Positions 1 through 10,789 of a stretch of DNA of 64,000 bases are shown in pieces. A program made the translations under genes and the position numbers. Within the stretch, counting starts at the first letter, position 1. Each line of letters opens with the position of its first letter. Origin of the DNA: Epiperipatus broadwayi. Taxonomy: Eukaryota > Onychophora > Udeonychophora > Euonychophora > Peripatidae. Location: positions 1,919,097-1,983,096 of the forward strand of contig JAQFVV010000151.1 of NCBI GenBank assembly GCA_028023455.1, written 5' to 3'. The notes beneath the pieces are model-generated. The model was not told the origin of the DNA, did no database searches, and saw only the letters and a list, made by a program, of their open reading frames with translations.

Positions 1-1330
1 TTGAGTTCCCTACATTATTCACTCCATCTTATACAACCGATACACATAACCACAAACATGTGAAGAAGATAAATGATCTCCTATATATGTATTTTGCACT
101 GAACCAGCACTCGTCAATTGGTCCAGATCATCATCTTCCACCCATACATATAATCAGTGCTTAGTATATATGAAGATAGCAAATCTTCAAACTTTAATGG
201 ACAAGCTTCAATATTTTTCATTCTCAAACTCTTCACCCATCCATTTCATTGAAAACCTGATGATGGAATGCTCAAAACCCTTCTTGATGCCAATATTATT
301 GTCATAATCATGTTGACCTTAAGTCAATCTGACGCATCACATGTAGGAACTTAATATGTCCATTTAAATATGTAGACGAGGGATGGACATAATACGGCTG
401 AATATTTTATATTTAAATACAAGTATATTGTCTATACTGAACTTAATGTAATTTGAAGGGATTTGATCTCAGACTTTTAAGCTCCCTACATCTATCCACT
501 CCATCCTATACAACTGATATACATATGACAATAATATTGACATCAATAAGAGCTTTGAGCATTCCATTATCAGATTTTCAATGATATGGATGCTGAAAAG
601 TTGGAGTGTGAAGAAGATTGATTAAAGTTTGAAGATTTCCTATCTTAATATAAACTGAGCACTGATTATATATATGTGTAGGAGATGATGATCTGGACCA
701 ATTGACAAGTGCTGGTTCAGTACAAAATACTTATATTGGAGATCAGTTATCTTCTTCACATGTATGTGATCATGTGTATCAGTTGTTTAGAATGGAGTGG
801 ATAGATGTAGGGATCTTGAAAGTCTGAGTTCAAATCCCTTCTAATTACATTAAATTCAGTATAAACAATATATTTGTATTTAAATATTACATATTCAGCC
901 TGTATTCTGCTCATCCTTCTTCTGTGTATTTAAATGGACATTTTAAAGTCTATATGTGAGAAGTTAGAGTGACTTAAGATCAACCTAGGTATGACAATAA
1001 TATTAGTATCAACAAGGGTTTTCAGCATTCCACCATCAGATTTTCAATGAGATGGATGGCTGAAGAGTTGAAGAGTGGAAAAGATTGAAGCCTGTCCATT
1101 AAAATTTGAAGATTTTCTATCTTAATATAAACTGAGCACTGATTATATATATGTGTGAAAGATGATCTGGACTAACTGATAAGTGCTGGTTCAGCATGAA
1201 GTATATATATTGGGGATCATTTATCTTCTTCACATGTATGTGGTCATGTGTATCGGTTGTATGGGATGGGTGGATAATGTAGAGAGCTTGAAAGTCTGAG
1301 TTCAAATCCTTTCTAATTATATTATTGGAA
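1..1330. repeat. Cluster of three copies of a tRNA-like (B-box) dispersed repeat, one inverted
   Basis: Three related units of roughly 350-480 bp lie side by side: about 1-480 on the minus strand, about 530-960 and 975-1330 on the plus strand. Shared landmarks are a 'gtctgagttcaaatccc'-type box (822-841 and 1290-1310; reversed near 461-480) that fits an RNA polymerase III B box, a CACATG/CATGTG stretch near 'ttcttcacatgtatgtg', and 'cagattttcaatgagatgg'. The first two copies face each other, so the pair could fold back. More copies occur at 39.4, 44.7 and 61.0 kb. No matching A box is convincing, so a SINE-like origin is an inference. No real gene is seen here; short reading frames are by-products of the repeat. 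Confidence 0.7.
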
Positions 1331-2769
1331 TGGTACTTTTTTTATATTATAACATCATGTTGCATTTATTTATGTTACTTACTGCATTAATTCAGTTTTG
1401 TTTTATTATTTTGATGTTCATTGGTAAGTTGTTCAATTTTTGTAATGCTAGATTGATCCTGGGCTTTGTGCCCACGGTGCATGATGCTTTTTTCACCATT
1501 AATGAATTTTTATTTTATATCATCTCAATAAATTGATAAGAAATAACTATTCTTTTTAAAATTATATGCTTGTATTTGTATGGGTGTTCCTTTGACAAAA
1601 GAAATTTGAGGTATCCTATATTTTCTTTTGCATTTTATTTGATATTAAGTAAATTATTTTCCTTTGACATTCAATGTTTACCATATTTAAATTTTATCAA
1701 ATTATGTCAATGTTTCAATTGCTCAAAGACCTTTTCCCTCTACTCTTTAACAATAGGAATGGAATAAAGAAAGAAGGGCTTTGAAAAAGATTGTTAAACA
1801 ATTGAAACATTGACATTATTTAATAAAAATTAAGAGTCAAAAGGAGATCGTTTAATCAATAGTGTGTACATATAACTGATTCTAATGTGGAATGTATCAA
1901 TTGAGCTTATGTATAAAATTATGTTACTTTTGAAAATTCTCTTTATTTTTTTTGACTCTTCACATCTTTAGTTTATCATTTCCTAATTACTGAAATAAAA
2001 TTTTAATATAATTAATGGTTTTTTCCCCTCTTTCGCCTTCAGAGGAAATCATAGGTAAGTTTTTATTTTAGTACTATATCGTCGATACCCACTTTACTGA
2101 CTTTTTGTGCCTTATTTTATTTCCATTTTTTGCTTTACTATTTTTTTGTGTGTGTTTATTTTTTTTTAAAGAAATTACAATTAGTAATTGTTTATTATTT
2201 ACTGATTTTACAAATTATCATAGATTGATCAGCAAAAGTATAATTATAACTATACTTGACAATATGCTAATTAATTGGTATATTTATATTATGAATTGTA
2301 TTCTTCATTATGTTATTTGCAGTTTTGTAATGTTTTATCTTCCTTGCTAAAAGAATTAAAACTATGTCAACACCTAGTTCACAGAAACCAATACCTAATC
2401 AGAAACTAGTTAGAAGATTTGGTCAGCATCTGGTATCTTTTGAATACTCAGTGGATGAATGTATTTTCGCTCTGAATGCATGCAAATATTATTATTTTAA
2501 ATTATTTTTCTCCTTTGCATTTTTTTTTATTATTCACATGTATTTTTAAAAATGTTTCAATTTTATTGTGTAAAATCGATGTTTTGATTATTATCAAACA
2601 ATCTTTTACATAATCTTTTCTTCACCTATTTTTTTTGTCAAACAATGAGTGAAAGAAATATTTTGGAAAAGATTGCGGAACAATCAAAACATCGACGTTA
2701 CATTTTAAAATGATAGTATTTGAAGAAGTTTGTTTAAAAGTCAAAAAAATTGACTTTAAATAATAAGAT

Positions 2770-2975
2770 GAAAGTCACATGATCAAGATTTAGATGTAGT
2801 GCTCTCAGATTCAAGGCTCCACTGATGAAAGCCACAAGCTAAAAACTAGTCTGGGGATATTGGATGAGTAGACACTAGATAGGGATTTTATGCACAAACC
2901 TTCTTGCATCCGTTGATTACTCTAGCTTGCATTGAGTGGCCCTACTGTATGGAGAGTTTACCTCTGTTTAAGATG
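2770..2975 (+). repeat. Repeat R-b copy with decayed hammerhead
   Basis: This roughly 200 bp unit is shared with 22960-23240 (+), 56285-56540 (-) and 57385-57485 (+). Shared landmarks are 'gccacaagctaaaaactag', 'gggatattggatgagtag', 'agatagggattttatgcac' and 'ctactgtatggagag'. It contains the hammerhead-like motif annotated separately. Confidence 0.75.
2817..2856 (+). ncRNA. Hammerhead ribozyme motif, type I, one core change
   Basis: Stem I CTCCA (2817-2821) pairs with TGGGG (2852-2856). The core CTGATGA (2822-2828) is intact. Stem II is AGC/GCT around loop CACAA. The next strand reads AAA where GAA is required (G12 changed to A at 2842). Stem III is the palindrome ACTAGT (2845-2850), followed by C17 at 2851. 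The fold is preserved, but loss of G12, a catalytic base in this ribozyme, should abolish cleavage. Confidence 0.65.
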
Positions 2976-3347
2976 AAAGTCTTTGAAAAAGATTATCGAA
3001 CATTCGAAACATTGACTTCACATAATAAGTGAAAGAAAGTCTTTGAAGAAGATGGTTGAATAATTGAATCATTGTCTTTATGTAATATGATTTAAACATT
3101 GCTAAAATTATATGGAGTGGGGAGATGATTTTCTTGATATTACATATAAATATTGTAGTTCACCAACACATATTTGCCCATGAGAAAATTAAATAGTAAT
3201 AATAATAATAAAAGCATCATCTGTAATCAAATGTAAGTTGTTGTTTTTTTGTCATGTAGTTTTAGACTTATTGACTTTAAAATGTGAAACTCATGGGGTC
3301 TCATATCATTATCATTTTATACTTTTTTGTTATTGTGTTTTTTTCAG

Positions 3348-3469
3348 GCTCTGAGAGACGAATTGCAACGTCATCATGATTCTTTATGCACAACAGCATC
3401 AGAGCACAGTGTTGGCAATGCGTGCGGAGACACAAGTGACATCAAAATGTTTGAAGGTCAAGTGTTTAG
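3348..3469 (+). CDS. kif27: KIF27/KIF7-like kinesin, exon A (start of post-motor coiled coil)
   Basis: The exon is bounded by a pyrimidine-rich acceptor (ttttttcag before 3348) and the donor GTGAGT (3470). It reads 40 codons plus two bases, beginning ALRDELQR and ending KMFEGQVF(R). The opening resembles the ALREALQ segment that follows the motor domain in vertebrate KIF27. The stretch between, with CTTASEHS and GNACGDTSD, looks like a flexible linker before the next coiled-coil register. It ends in phase 2 and joins exon B to give Arg. Earlier exons with the kinesin motor are not in the window. Identification rests on the whole seven-exon chain, above all exons F and G. Confidence 0.82.
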
Positions 3470-3879
3470 GTGAGTAGTAAATGAATGTGTTTAAACTCTT
3501 TATCTAATGTCAGCAGAAATTTTTTTAAAAAAGGCAAGCATATTTATCTTTTTTTTTAGTACATCACAAGTTAAAAAATTTATGAAATATTTCATATTTT
3601 TGTTTTATGCAACATTTGCATCCTCTTGGGAAAATCATCTAAATCTATTGGCTTTTATATATTCGATAATTTTCTGTAATAAATTAAAACATTCATGATA
3701 GTAACTTCAATTTTTAAAATATTTTTATTTGATTGTTCATAATTAAAATATTATTTTTCTGCTTTTATTTAATTTTATATTCTAATATATAATTGTAATA
3801 GTTGCATGACTTTTAATCTTGAAGTATTAGATATATATATATGTAAATATTAAATAATAAGTGTGAATATCTCTCAACA
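3470..3879. other. Intron A/B, first part: no gene seen
   Basis: The stretch is AT-rich intron with short (TA)n tracts near 3832. No feature beyond the splice donor is recognisable. Confidence 0.7.
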
Positions 3880-4140
3880 AGCTTTTCCGATTATCCCTAT
3901 CCCCAGACCGGTTTCTAGCTGCTGGCTGTCATCAGTGAGGCGCTAGAATATTCAGACATTAGATCTAAAAATACCAGCTCAAGTCCAGCATTTATCTAAT
4001 AAGTTAACTATTAAGTAGAAAATCTGAAATCTTCAGACATGTATATGTCTTCAAATCCAGCTATCTAACTTAAATAGTATGACTTGATTTCCTTGCAATA
4101 TATTTATATATTAAACTGGAAATATTTTGCATTATAAATT
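3880..4140 (-). repeat. Repeat R-a copy carrying a hammerhead ribozyme
   Basis: It is a copy of a dispersed repeat also present at 25985-26217 (resuming at 35021) and, in opposite orientation, at 50220-50420. Shared marks are 'aacaagctttt', 'agaccggtttct', 'gtgaggcgctag', 'aaaaataccag' and 'gacttgatttc'. The hammerhead lies on the minus strand. Confidence 0.8.
3901..3940 (-). ncRNA. Hammerhead ribozyme, type I, complete core
   Basis: Read on the minus strand, stem I CCTCA pairs with TGGGG (five pairs, one G-U). The core CTGATGA (3929-3935) is followed by stem II AGC/GCT with a CAGCA loop and then GAA. Stem III is the palindrome ACCGGT (3907-3912), with C at position 17 (3906). All invariant residues of the hammerhead core are present. 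Stem III has no room for a loop, so two RNA copies would be expected to pair through it, as described for minimal hammerheads in Penelope-like elements and retrozymes. The weak spot is the C/A appositions closing stem II. Cleavage would fall just after C17. Confidence 0.8.
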
Positions 4141-6427
4141 TTCATTGTTTGAACCAGTGCTGACAGTGTTTAAATTGAGAAAACTACAACATGTCAATTA
4201 ATGATATTAATCAATTTCAAATATCCTTAAAATAAATTTTGAGATCGATTTAAATATTCTTTCTAGCCTAAGTGTTCCAGACATTCTTCTATGTAAAAAA
4301 ATAAGTTAACAAGGGAAGGCAGGGCACAGCTTTTTCATAAAAACTGTTGTCTTATGCCATGGCTAGAGGATATTTCAATTACCTATTATAAAATTTTCAT
4401 GAATAATAATCTCAAAGTATTAAGAGAAGTAAATCACCCTCTCTCTCAGGTTATGAATAAATAACACATTCTGTATATTAACAAAGGGCCAAGAATAGAA
4501 TGAATCAACCTGTTTGGTAAGCTTTTGTTACGTGTAATCTTACCCTGCCAATATTGATTCAAAAATCAGAATGAACTTAATTTACCAGCCAGGTCAAAAT
4601 ATGGTGTTAATAATTATTAAACTGCTAATCAGTTATCCAAGAATTGAGACCGAACCTCATTTCTAATAAACCTTAGAAGTTAACAAATGGAAATATGAAA
4701 TAAACCTAGCTTAATGTTATTTATTTATACTCTGAGGGAGAATTACTTATTTATTTTAATTATACATATGTTACGCTATGCTAATATCATGTTTATATTT
4801 GTTAATCTGTACTTAATTATTAAAACAAAATTTATTAGAAATGAGGTTCTGTCTCCATCCTTGGATAATTGATTTAATAATTATTAGTGGCATGTTTTCA
4901 TCTAGTGAATATATTAAGTTCACTTTAATTTTCCATCACTGGCAAGGATAAGCATATAAACTTCAAAAGTTTAAAAGATAGATGGATCCATCCTATTCTT
5001 CATCTTTGCTAAATATACAAAGTGTTATATAATCATAGCCTGAAGGAGAATAGTTTACTCTTCTTAATTACATATATTGTAAATTATGTAATTTCATGTT
5101 AATGTATTGTAATTATTAGCAAATTCTTCTATTTTCTCTACTTTTATGCCATCTAGTGTAAGCTTTAGCAACAAATAGATGCTAGATGGTAGTGCTTATT
5201 AAATCCATATCTAGTGCTAATGAATAGCAATATGTTTAAGTTAGGATCATGTGATATATTGTCAGTATATTATTTATTTTAAATATTGGTATACAGTACA
5301 TTAGATTATATGTTAAACAGAATTATATGTCATGATTTTAATAATGAACATAAAATAGCATGTTATATGGCTGTCTTATGTATGTTTTCTGATTTACTCT
5401 TTTCTTAATTATTAATTAAAACGATTACTTACTCTGTTCTCTGAACTAAATCTGGTATTGGTTATACATTCGGTAGTGTAAATTAAAAAAGCTGTTCAGT
5501 TTAACTGAATGGAGCTTAAAGTTTAATTGCTATTAAAGTGCTCAAACATCACATGATCTTGAACATTTAATCATAATATTATATAAACAAAATATTTATA
5601 TGCCAAATTACTTTTATTCAGGCAGTAGAAACTTTCATGCATATTTTTTGTGGGGAGGGAGTTAGCCAATAATTTTTTTGCTAAAGGCACAAAGAAGGCT
5701 TAGTTCACCCTTGTTGCCTTAAAGTATTAGTTTGCCTTTTTTTAAAAAAAAAAGCAGTTAACTTATATTTAGGGATTTAGATTCTTGATTGCTCTTTAAA
5801 ATTTATTACTATTGTCTTATTACAATTGTCGCTTGTATTACTTAAATATCACAATTTGTTTTTAACCGCCAAACAATAGCCTTGGTCTGTACCACAATTT
5901 GTTTTGAATTAGTTGGTGGGCTGATGACAAATCCTATAGGTACCAATGACCGATTTCTGGATATTTGGCTTTTATTGCGGCACTGCTGTACAAAGAACTG
6001 TGCTGATCCATTGATCTTTGTTCCTATTATGCTATTTAAGCAACTGAGCTAAAAAAATTTAAATGGTCTACTGTTTTGAATTCCAGTTACAAATATATTC
6101 ATCTATACACATTTAAGTTAGTAATTCTCCGTATGTTAATAATTTAATAGCAATGAGAATAATAGTCGGTAAATAATGTGTAACTTGGAAGTAGACTCAA
6201 AGTTTGATTGGATTTTGGTAGGGATATGAATCCACAGTTTTGCATGTGGAGGAAAATTGATTAATCAAGCACTTATTGCATTTCTAACTGGATTATGTTT
6301 ACAATACAATGAATGATATGCACAACTTTTCCTGCTGAGCATTGACACTTGCGCAAAAATATATGTATATCCACAATCTTTTTCACTTTTTTGGATTACT
6401 GATATTTGAAATCTACAAGGATGTGAT
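4141..6427. repeat. Intron with a foldback element at about 4605-4885; otherwise no gene
   Basis: The arms 'ttaataattattaa ... aacctcatttctaataaa' (4605-4675) and 'tttattagaaatgaggttc ... aataattatta' (4830-4886) are inverted copies around an AT-rich core, which suggests a MITE or foldback element. A second, similar core-like stretch ('ctgaaggagaatag') starts near 5040. The rest of 4886-6427 shows no coding or RNA feature. Confidence 0.6.
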
Positions 6428-6957
6428 GTGATGTATTGTGACTTCTTCTTAAACGAAGTCAAGAATATCTCGGCAATTATGCCCAGATAAACCTGTTAGC
6501 CACTTTATTTTCCATTCCCCACTCTAAATTTTTCCATATTCTGCTCCATCCCATTTCCACAACATAATCTTTGTCAACTCTATAACCTTTATATCTAAAT
6601 CTCCTTTATCTTTTCCCAAACCCAACATAAAAAACAATAATTCACTTTCTGTATAATCACTTTTTTCATATTTATTCTTCCATAACTTCATTATATGTAC
6701 CCTTTCTGTTTTTAAGCATTTACATTCAATTAACAAATGCCTAATATTTTCTATTCCTTCCTTACATAATTTACAAAATAAATCACCCATTTTTTTCCAT
6801 TTACATGTATATTCTCTTGTAGCTAAAGATCCCGTTCGAGCCTTAAAAAATAAACTACTTTCCTTACTATTATCATATATTAACTCACACCTAATATTTT
6901 GTTTATTTCTATATATATTTAAACTTTTTTTACTCTCCATACTATTTCTCCATCTAT
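6428..6957 (-). pseudogene. 5'-truncated LINE (same family as 29922-32947), C-terminal fragment
   Basis: The minus strand encodes about 138 residues (6524-6940) nearly identical to the C-terminal end of the large LINE. These include a C-x2-C-x8-H-x4-C type zinc-finger stretch (CKLCKEGIENIRHLLIEC) and a terminal LWKWDGAEYG segment that is interrupted by a stop in the large copy. Homology begins abruptly near 6957. It ends in a short CATCACAT-type tail near 6428, as expected for target-primed insertion with 5' truncation. Only the tail of ORF2 is present, so it is non-functional. Confidence 0.85.
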
Positions 6958-7153
6958 TGGATAAACTCTAAAGCCAGATTTGTTTAGAAGATTTTTGATT
7001 TGGAAGTCTTCTGTTTCTTGCCATTTTTAATTCTTATTCTGCAACATATATCCAAAATTCAAATATCTTAAAGTTTTGACCCTTAAATAAACCAGCTTAC
7101 CCGCATATATTGACTGACTCCTGATCAACTCATGTAATATATAATAGAGTTAC
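6958..7153. other. Intron spacer, nothing recognised
   Basis: This is AT-rich intron between two mobile elements. Confidence 0.6.
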
Positions 7154-7264
7154 TATTTGTGTATTGGTCAAAATATATAAAATGCGCTAACACGCACAAG
7201 CACACAAAGCTAAAAACAAATAAAGAAAATATATATTATTATTTTAATATCTAGTCCATTAAAT

Positions 7265-7306
7265 GGCTAAGTGCTTTCAAGGTTCAAAGCCCTCATAATC
7301 ATAGCC
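7265..7306 (-). ncRNA. Hammerhead-like fold with variant core (left arm)
   Basis: This is the inverted counterpart of 7721-7762. The same GGCT/AGCC stem I, GGG hairpin and GAAA strand are present, but the palindrome is broken by one base (AGCACT against AGCGCT). See the right-arm entry. Confidence 0.4.
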
Positions 7307-7336
7307 ATATTACAAACTATAATAAATTGACTCGGA

Positions 7337-7669
7337 GTGATGCAAATTTATGCAAATGAAATGATTGCCTGCCCTGAAAAATTTTGTAGATCATCGTATT
7401 ATGGTGAGACTAGGGCCTCTCTGTCCACTAGGCTATCTCAACACACTTATTCTTATAATAAAGCTTTGGTGGACACTTCTCATAGTTCAGTTTTTGCGCA
7501 GCACCACGCTTCAGCTGGGCACGATTGTCAACCGGGAAATCCAGTGGTGGTATGCAGAGAGCGGCACGATCTAAAAAGAAAGATAAAAGCTTTCTTTATA
7601 TCTAGAGATGGTGACGCCATCAATAGAAAAGACTCTTGCTACAAAATATCCAAGAAATGGAATGTGTAA
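7337..7669 (+). pseudogene. GIY-YIG endonuclease domain fragment of a Penelope-like element
   Basis: The 110-residue frame holds a Cys-containing start (CPEKFCRSS), then YYGETRASLSTRLSQH at residues 21-36, which matches the GIY-YIG signature in the Penelope form (Y-[IVY]-G-E-T-x-R-S-L-x-x-R-x-x-x-H). SSVFAQHH and AGHD give the conserved His pair, then comes an Arg-rich helix and NRKD....W at the end. The helix reads KRKIKAFFI where the family has a catalytic Glu before the aliphatic stretch; that Glu is not visible, so the nuclease is probably inactive. The first residues come from the terminal repeat. There is no RT, so this cannot be an autonomous element. Confidence 0.75.
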
Positions 7670-7720
7670 TCATTTCATTTGAATAAATTTGCATCACTCC
7701 TTTATTATAGTTTGTAATAT

Positions 7721-7762
7721 GGCTATGATTATGAGGGCTTTGAACCTTGAAAGCGCTTAGCC
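7721..7762 (+). ncRNA. Hammerhead-like fold with variant core (right arm)
   Basis: GGCT (7721-7724) pairs with AGCC (7759-7762). The bulge strand is ATGATTATGA. The hairpin GGG...CCT is followed by GAA, then the palindrome AGCGCT (7752-7757) and T at the H17 position. Layout and order match a type-I hammerhead, but the first core strand is longer than CTGATGA. The same variant strand (ATGANTATGA) occurs in an unrelated repeat at 14249 and 35855. Confidence 0.45.
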
Positions 7763-7950
7763 ATTTAATGGAATAGATATTAAAATAATAATATATATTT
7801 TCTTTATTTGTTTTTAGCTTTGTGTGCTTGTGCGTGTTAGCGCATTTTATATATTTTGATTCATAATTAGCCACAAAGTATAAACTATTTGCTTATTTGT
7901 GTATTGATTGCAGCTATCTTTGATATCTTTATAAAGCAGAAACATTAAAA

Positions 7951-8152
7951 AAATTTATTTGATGAATTCATTACAATTTCAGTTCTTTTTTTAAATCCAA
8001 AATTGTTTTGTTTTTTAACAAATATCATTAATAAAAATAATTTTTTGTGGATTTATTTGATGAATTTATTACAATTTCAGTTCTTTTTTTAATCCAAAAT
8101 TGTTTTTTTTTTTTTAAACAAATATCATTAATAAAAATAATTTTTTTGTGGA
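7951..8152 (+). repeat. Tandem duplication of about 100 bp
   Basis: Two adjacent copies both run from 'atttgatgaatt(c/t)attac' through 'tttcagttcttttttt', 'atccaaaattg' and 'aacaaatatcattaat' to 'tttgtgga'. They differ mainly in homopolymer length. It is non-coding. Confidence 0.85.
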
Positions 8153-9845
8153 ATCATTCCATTTTGGCTTGAAAATAAAAAACACCAATAAAAATAATAA
8201 TAAATTTTTTTGGGTAAAATTTTGTTTTAATTATCACTAGATAATTTTATGGATATAGTATCCTAAAAATATTAGACAGCTTTCCCATTTTTTTTAATTC
8301 TTTTAGTGGAAATTGTATAATTGTCACTCTTCAGCATCCAGTCATTATTTTTTCCTGTCTTGTTAGTCCTCAGATTTCATATTTCTCCTAACCTTATTCT
8401 CATCATGTCTTGTGTGATTTGATGCAGTTGTAGAATTGTATACTCTAAAGCTCAAGCTTTGATGGCAACAAACTAACATTATTATTTTCATTGGTCAAAC
8501 TTTTTATGAACTTCCAAGCAGTGAAACATTCACTTAGGTTTATTCACATCATTATTTGAGTGTCTTCTAGGATATTGGTTCTTAAACTGTCTTCTAAGGA
8601 ATACTGATGATCTATAAACTTATTACAAATTATGAACACTTCTTAGGAAAATAAAACAAAATTATCCCAAAGTAATGTATTCACCGGAGAACAGAGCTGC
8701 ATAACTGTAGCCTACTTCCTTATGCGATTTCAACAAGTTGTGAATTGTATTTACAAATGAATCACCTAAGCCTGATTTATTATAGTTGGCAAAATTGATT
8801 TTTATAGTTTTACTTATCTATATTTGATATGTATGTTATACAATGCTGATCATTTATGTTTTAAATTGTAAGAACGACAAAAATAAGAAAATCAATAAAT
8901 AAACTGTTTGAAAGAAATCATCATAAAATCATTAATTTTTATCGTAGAGAAATGAAAATTATACTATTTGAAAGTAAAATGAAAGACAAATCGAATGTTA
9001 TAATTTGTGCATGCATATGGTTTTCATATTATTTTAAATTGAAGCTGATGATTGCTAATTTAAAGAAAAAAATGTGATCTACGCACTCAATGCATCGTGA
9101 TGGTTAAATCAGGTCATATATTTTTTTGTTAATAAATATATTGATAATCTGTAATACTTGTTAATCCACTTTTTTTTTTAAAAAAAATCTTGATTTATTT
9201 TCACTAAATTTATATATATAAATAAATATTTTATTATTTTCTATTAATTTTAATAATTCTGTAAGTAAAGAACAGCTAATAAATATGTAGCTCTGAGAAT
9301 ATGTAACAATATTTATGAAGGAAAAATTTTCTAATGTGCATTACAAGAATTCATACATAAGTCAATATTTTCTACAAGTCATTTTAATAAATTTGCATAT
9401 AATGCCTTTTCATATAATTAATGAAAAATTCATTTTCACCTGACATCCAAGATCTTACATGGGCAGTAGACAGTCTAATTTGTAAAGAATTCTTACAGTA
9501 TGCATATTAGAAGATTGCCACTACTTAAATTTTATTATTTTTTTATGTTTCTATTTATTTTCATTTTGATTATCACTAAGAAAATATAAATACGAGAAAC
9601 TGGAAAAAATGAACATTATATAAAAATTTGTTCAAAAATGGAAAAAAAAAATCAAATACTTATTTTTTATATCAAACATTTTCTTATATCTTTCTTATTT
9701 GACTTATATTCTTATGTTTAACATGTCTAATTTTCACTTTTTTTTAATATCTTAAATAAAGAATAGTAAATATTAAACTGATCATCTTTGATTGCAAATC
9801 AAAAAATAAATAATTGAATCACTTTATTGCTCAAAAGCTGACAAA
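8153..9845. other. AT-rich intron, no gene recognised
   Basis: Poly-A/T tracts and short microsatellites only; no open frame with coding character on either strand. Confidence 0.6.
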
Positions 9846-9945
9846 AAGTTTGAATGCCAGGAGTTATAAAACTGGGATGATCCATGGATCCTGAACCACA
9901 GAGATTGCCACTCTACTGCTATACCAAAGCATATATATTTATTAA
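9846..9945 (-). repeat. tRNA-like SINE fragment
   Basis: On the minus strand it reads GGTATAGCAGTAGAGTGGC followed after a short gap by GTTCAGGATCCATGG, an A-box/B-box arrangement as in tRNA-derived SINEs. The same kind of head occurs reversed at 49172-49260 and 55965-56050. Confidence 0.5.
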
Positions 9946-10559
9946 AACAATTGATTAAATAATCTACTAACCATTTGTGTACACAATAGATTTTTCATGA
10001 ATTCACTTTTTTTAATTTGATGTATTTTAGTTGTCTTGACAATGGCAATACAAAAATAATCTAAATGTAGGAAAGAAACTTTAATTTACTTACTTACATG
10101 AATTCAGTGAAAATAAAGATTTAAACTGAATGAAGAAGGTATTCATTTGCAAGAGAATTGGATTTTGGAATTTTAAATTTAAATCAATAAATAACTTTAA
10201 TAATTATTTTCAATGTTTACTTAATGTTATCCAAAAAATTGTTGACGTTCTACCCAGACATTAACTCCAGATTATGGACAGAAGTAGTGGATATGGTACA
10301 GTAATAATGTTTTAAAGAGTATGTAGCAATGATAGTTAAAAGATTTTGGCTCTTGGAATACAGGAATATATAAACAGACGAAATAGCTTCTAGCTAAGTA
10401 TAAATAAATCAAATGTTCTTTTTGTGGTTATTAATTTTATATTCATATGAATCATTCTTGATGTAACTTTGATTTTATTTTATGAAGTAATACTAACACT
10501 CGTTTCTAATAGAATATTAATTTTGTGACTAATATTCTAAAGATTATTATATGCTTTAA

Positions 10560-10660
10560 CCTAACCTAGAAATGCAGATAGAGGGGATTCGAATCTCACC
10601 TACTCCTTTAGATTGCTACTAAGCGACTTACTCCCCAAACCTCACTAGAATTTAATCTTA
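10560..10660 (-). repeat. tRNA-like SINE head
   Basis: The minus strand reads AAGTCGCTTAGTAGCAATC then GAGATTCGAATCCCC, with a near-perfect B box (GATTCGAATCC). It does not fold as a full tRNA by eye. Confidence 0.5.
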
Positions 10661-10789
10661 ATGTATGCCCGGTGGTCAGGGAGAGAAGAGACCATGAAAA
10701 GGAATTTTTACATATATAATGATCAGTTGTATATACGTATGTCACAAAAGAAAACAATACTAAGTGGTTTTATTTATAGTGAATGAAAG

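Larger units (their letters stand above)
1560..3090. repeat. Cluster of hairpin-GAAAC repeats (degenerate hammerhead-like units)
   Basis: A motif of the form 'ctttgaagaagatt', short loop, 'aatcgaaacattgac' recurs: 1779-1815, 2661-2700, 2981-3018 and 3041-3076 on +, with reversed copies near 1700-1735 and 2575-2620. Each has a short hairpin (GATTGTT with AACAATC type) directly followed by GAAAC, the geometry of hammerhead stem II plus the G12-A14 strand, but the partner strand reads TTTGAAGA or similar instead of CTGATGA. They may be decayed terminal repeats of Penelope-like elements. Otherwise the stretch is AT-rich intron without a gene. Confidence 0.5.
7154..7906 (+). mobile_element. Penelope-like mini-element with inverted terminal repeats and lone GIY-YIG domain
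   Basis: An inverted pair of about 190 bp (about 7169-7360 and 7670-7870) encloses one reading frame. The direct repeat TATTTGTGTATTG (7154-7166 and 7894-7906) fits a 13-bp target duplication, giving an element of about 7167-7893. The enclosed frame is a GIY-YIG nuclease domain typical of Penelope-like elements; no reverse transcriptase is present. Penelope-like elements are known to end in pLTRs that may be inverted and may carry hammerheads. Each arm has the hammerhead-like fold annotated separately. It could be a non-autonomous derivative mobilised in trans, or a truncated dead copy. Confidence 0.75.

Noticed and set aside
2364-2549. 61-codon frame (MSTPSSQKPIPNQKLVRRFG) as a possible extra kinesin exon
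   Set aside because: No usable acceptor/donor pair and no resemblance to the kinesin stalk.
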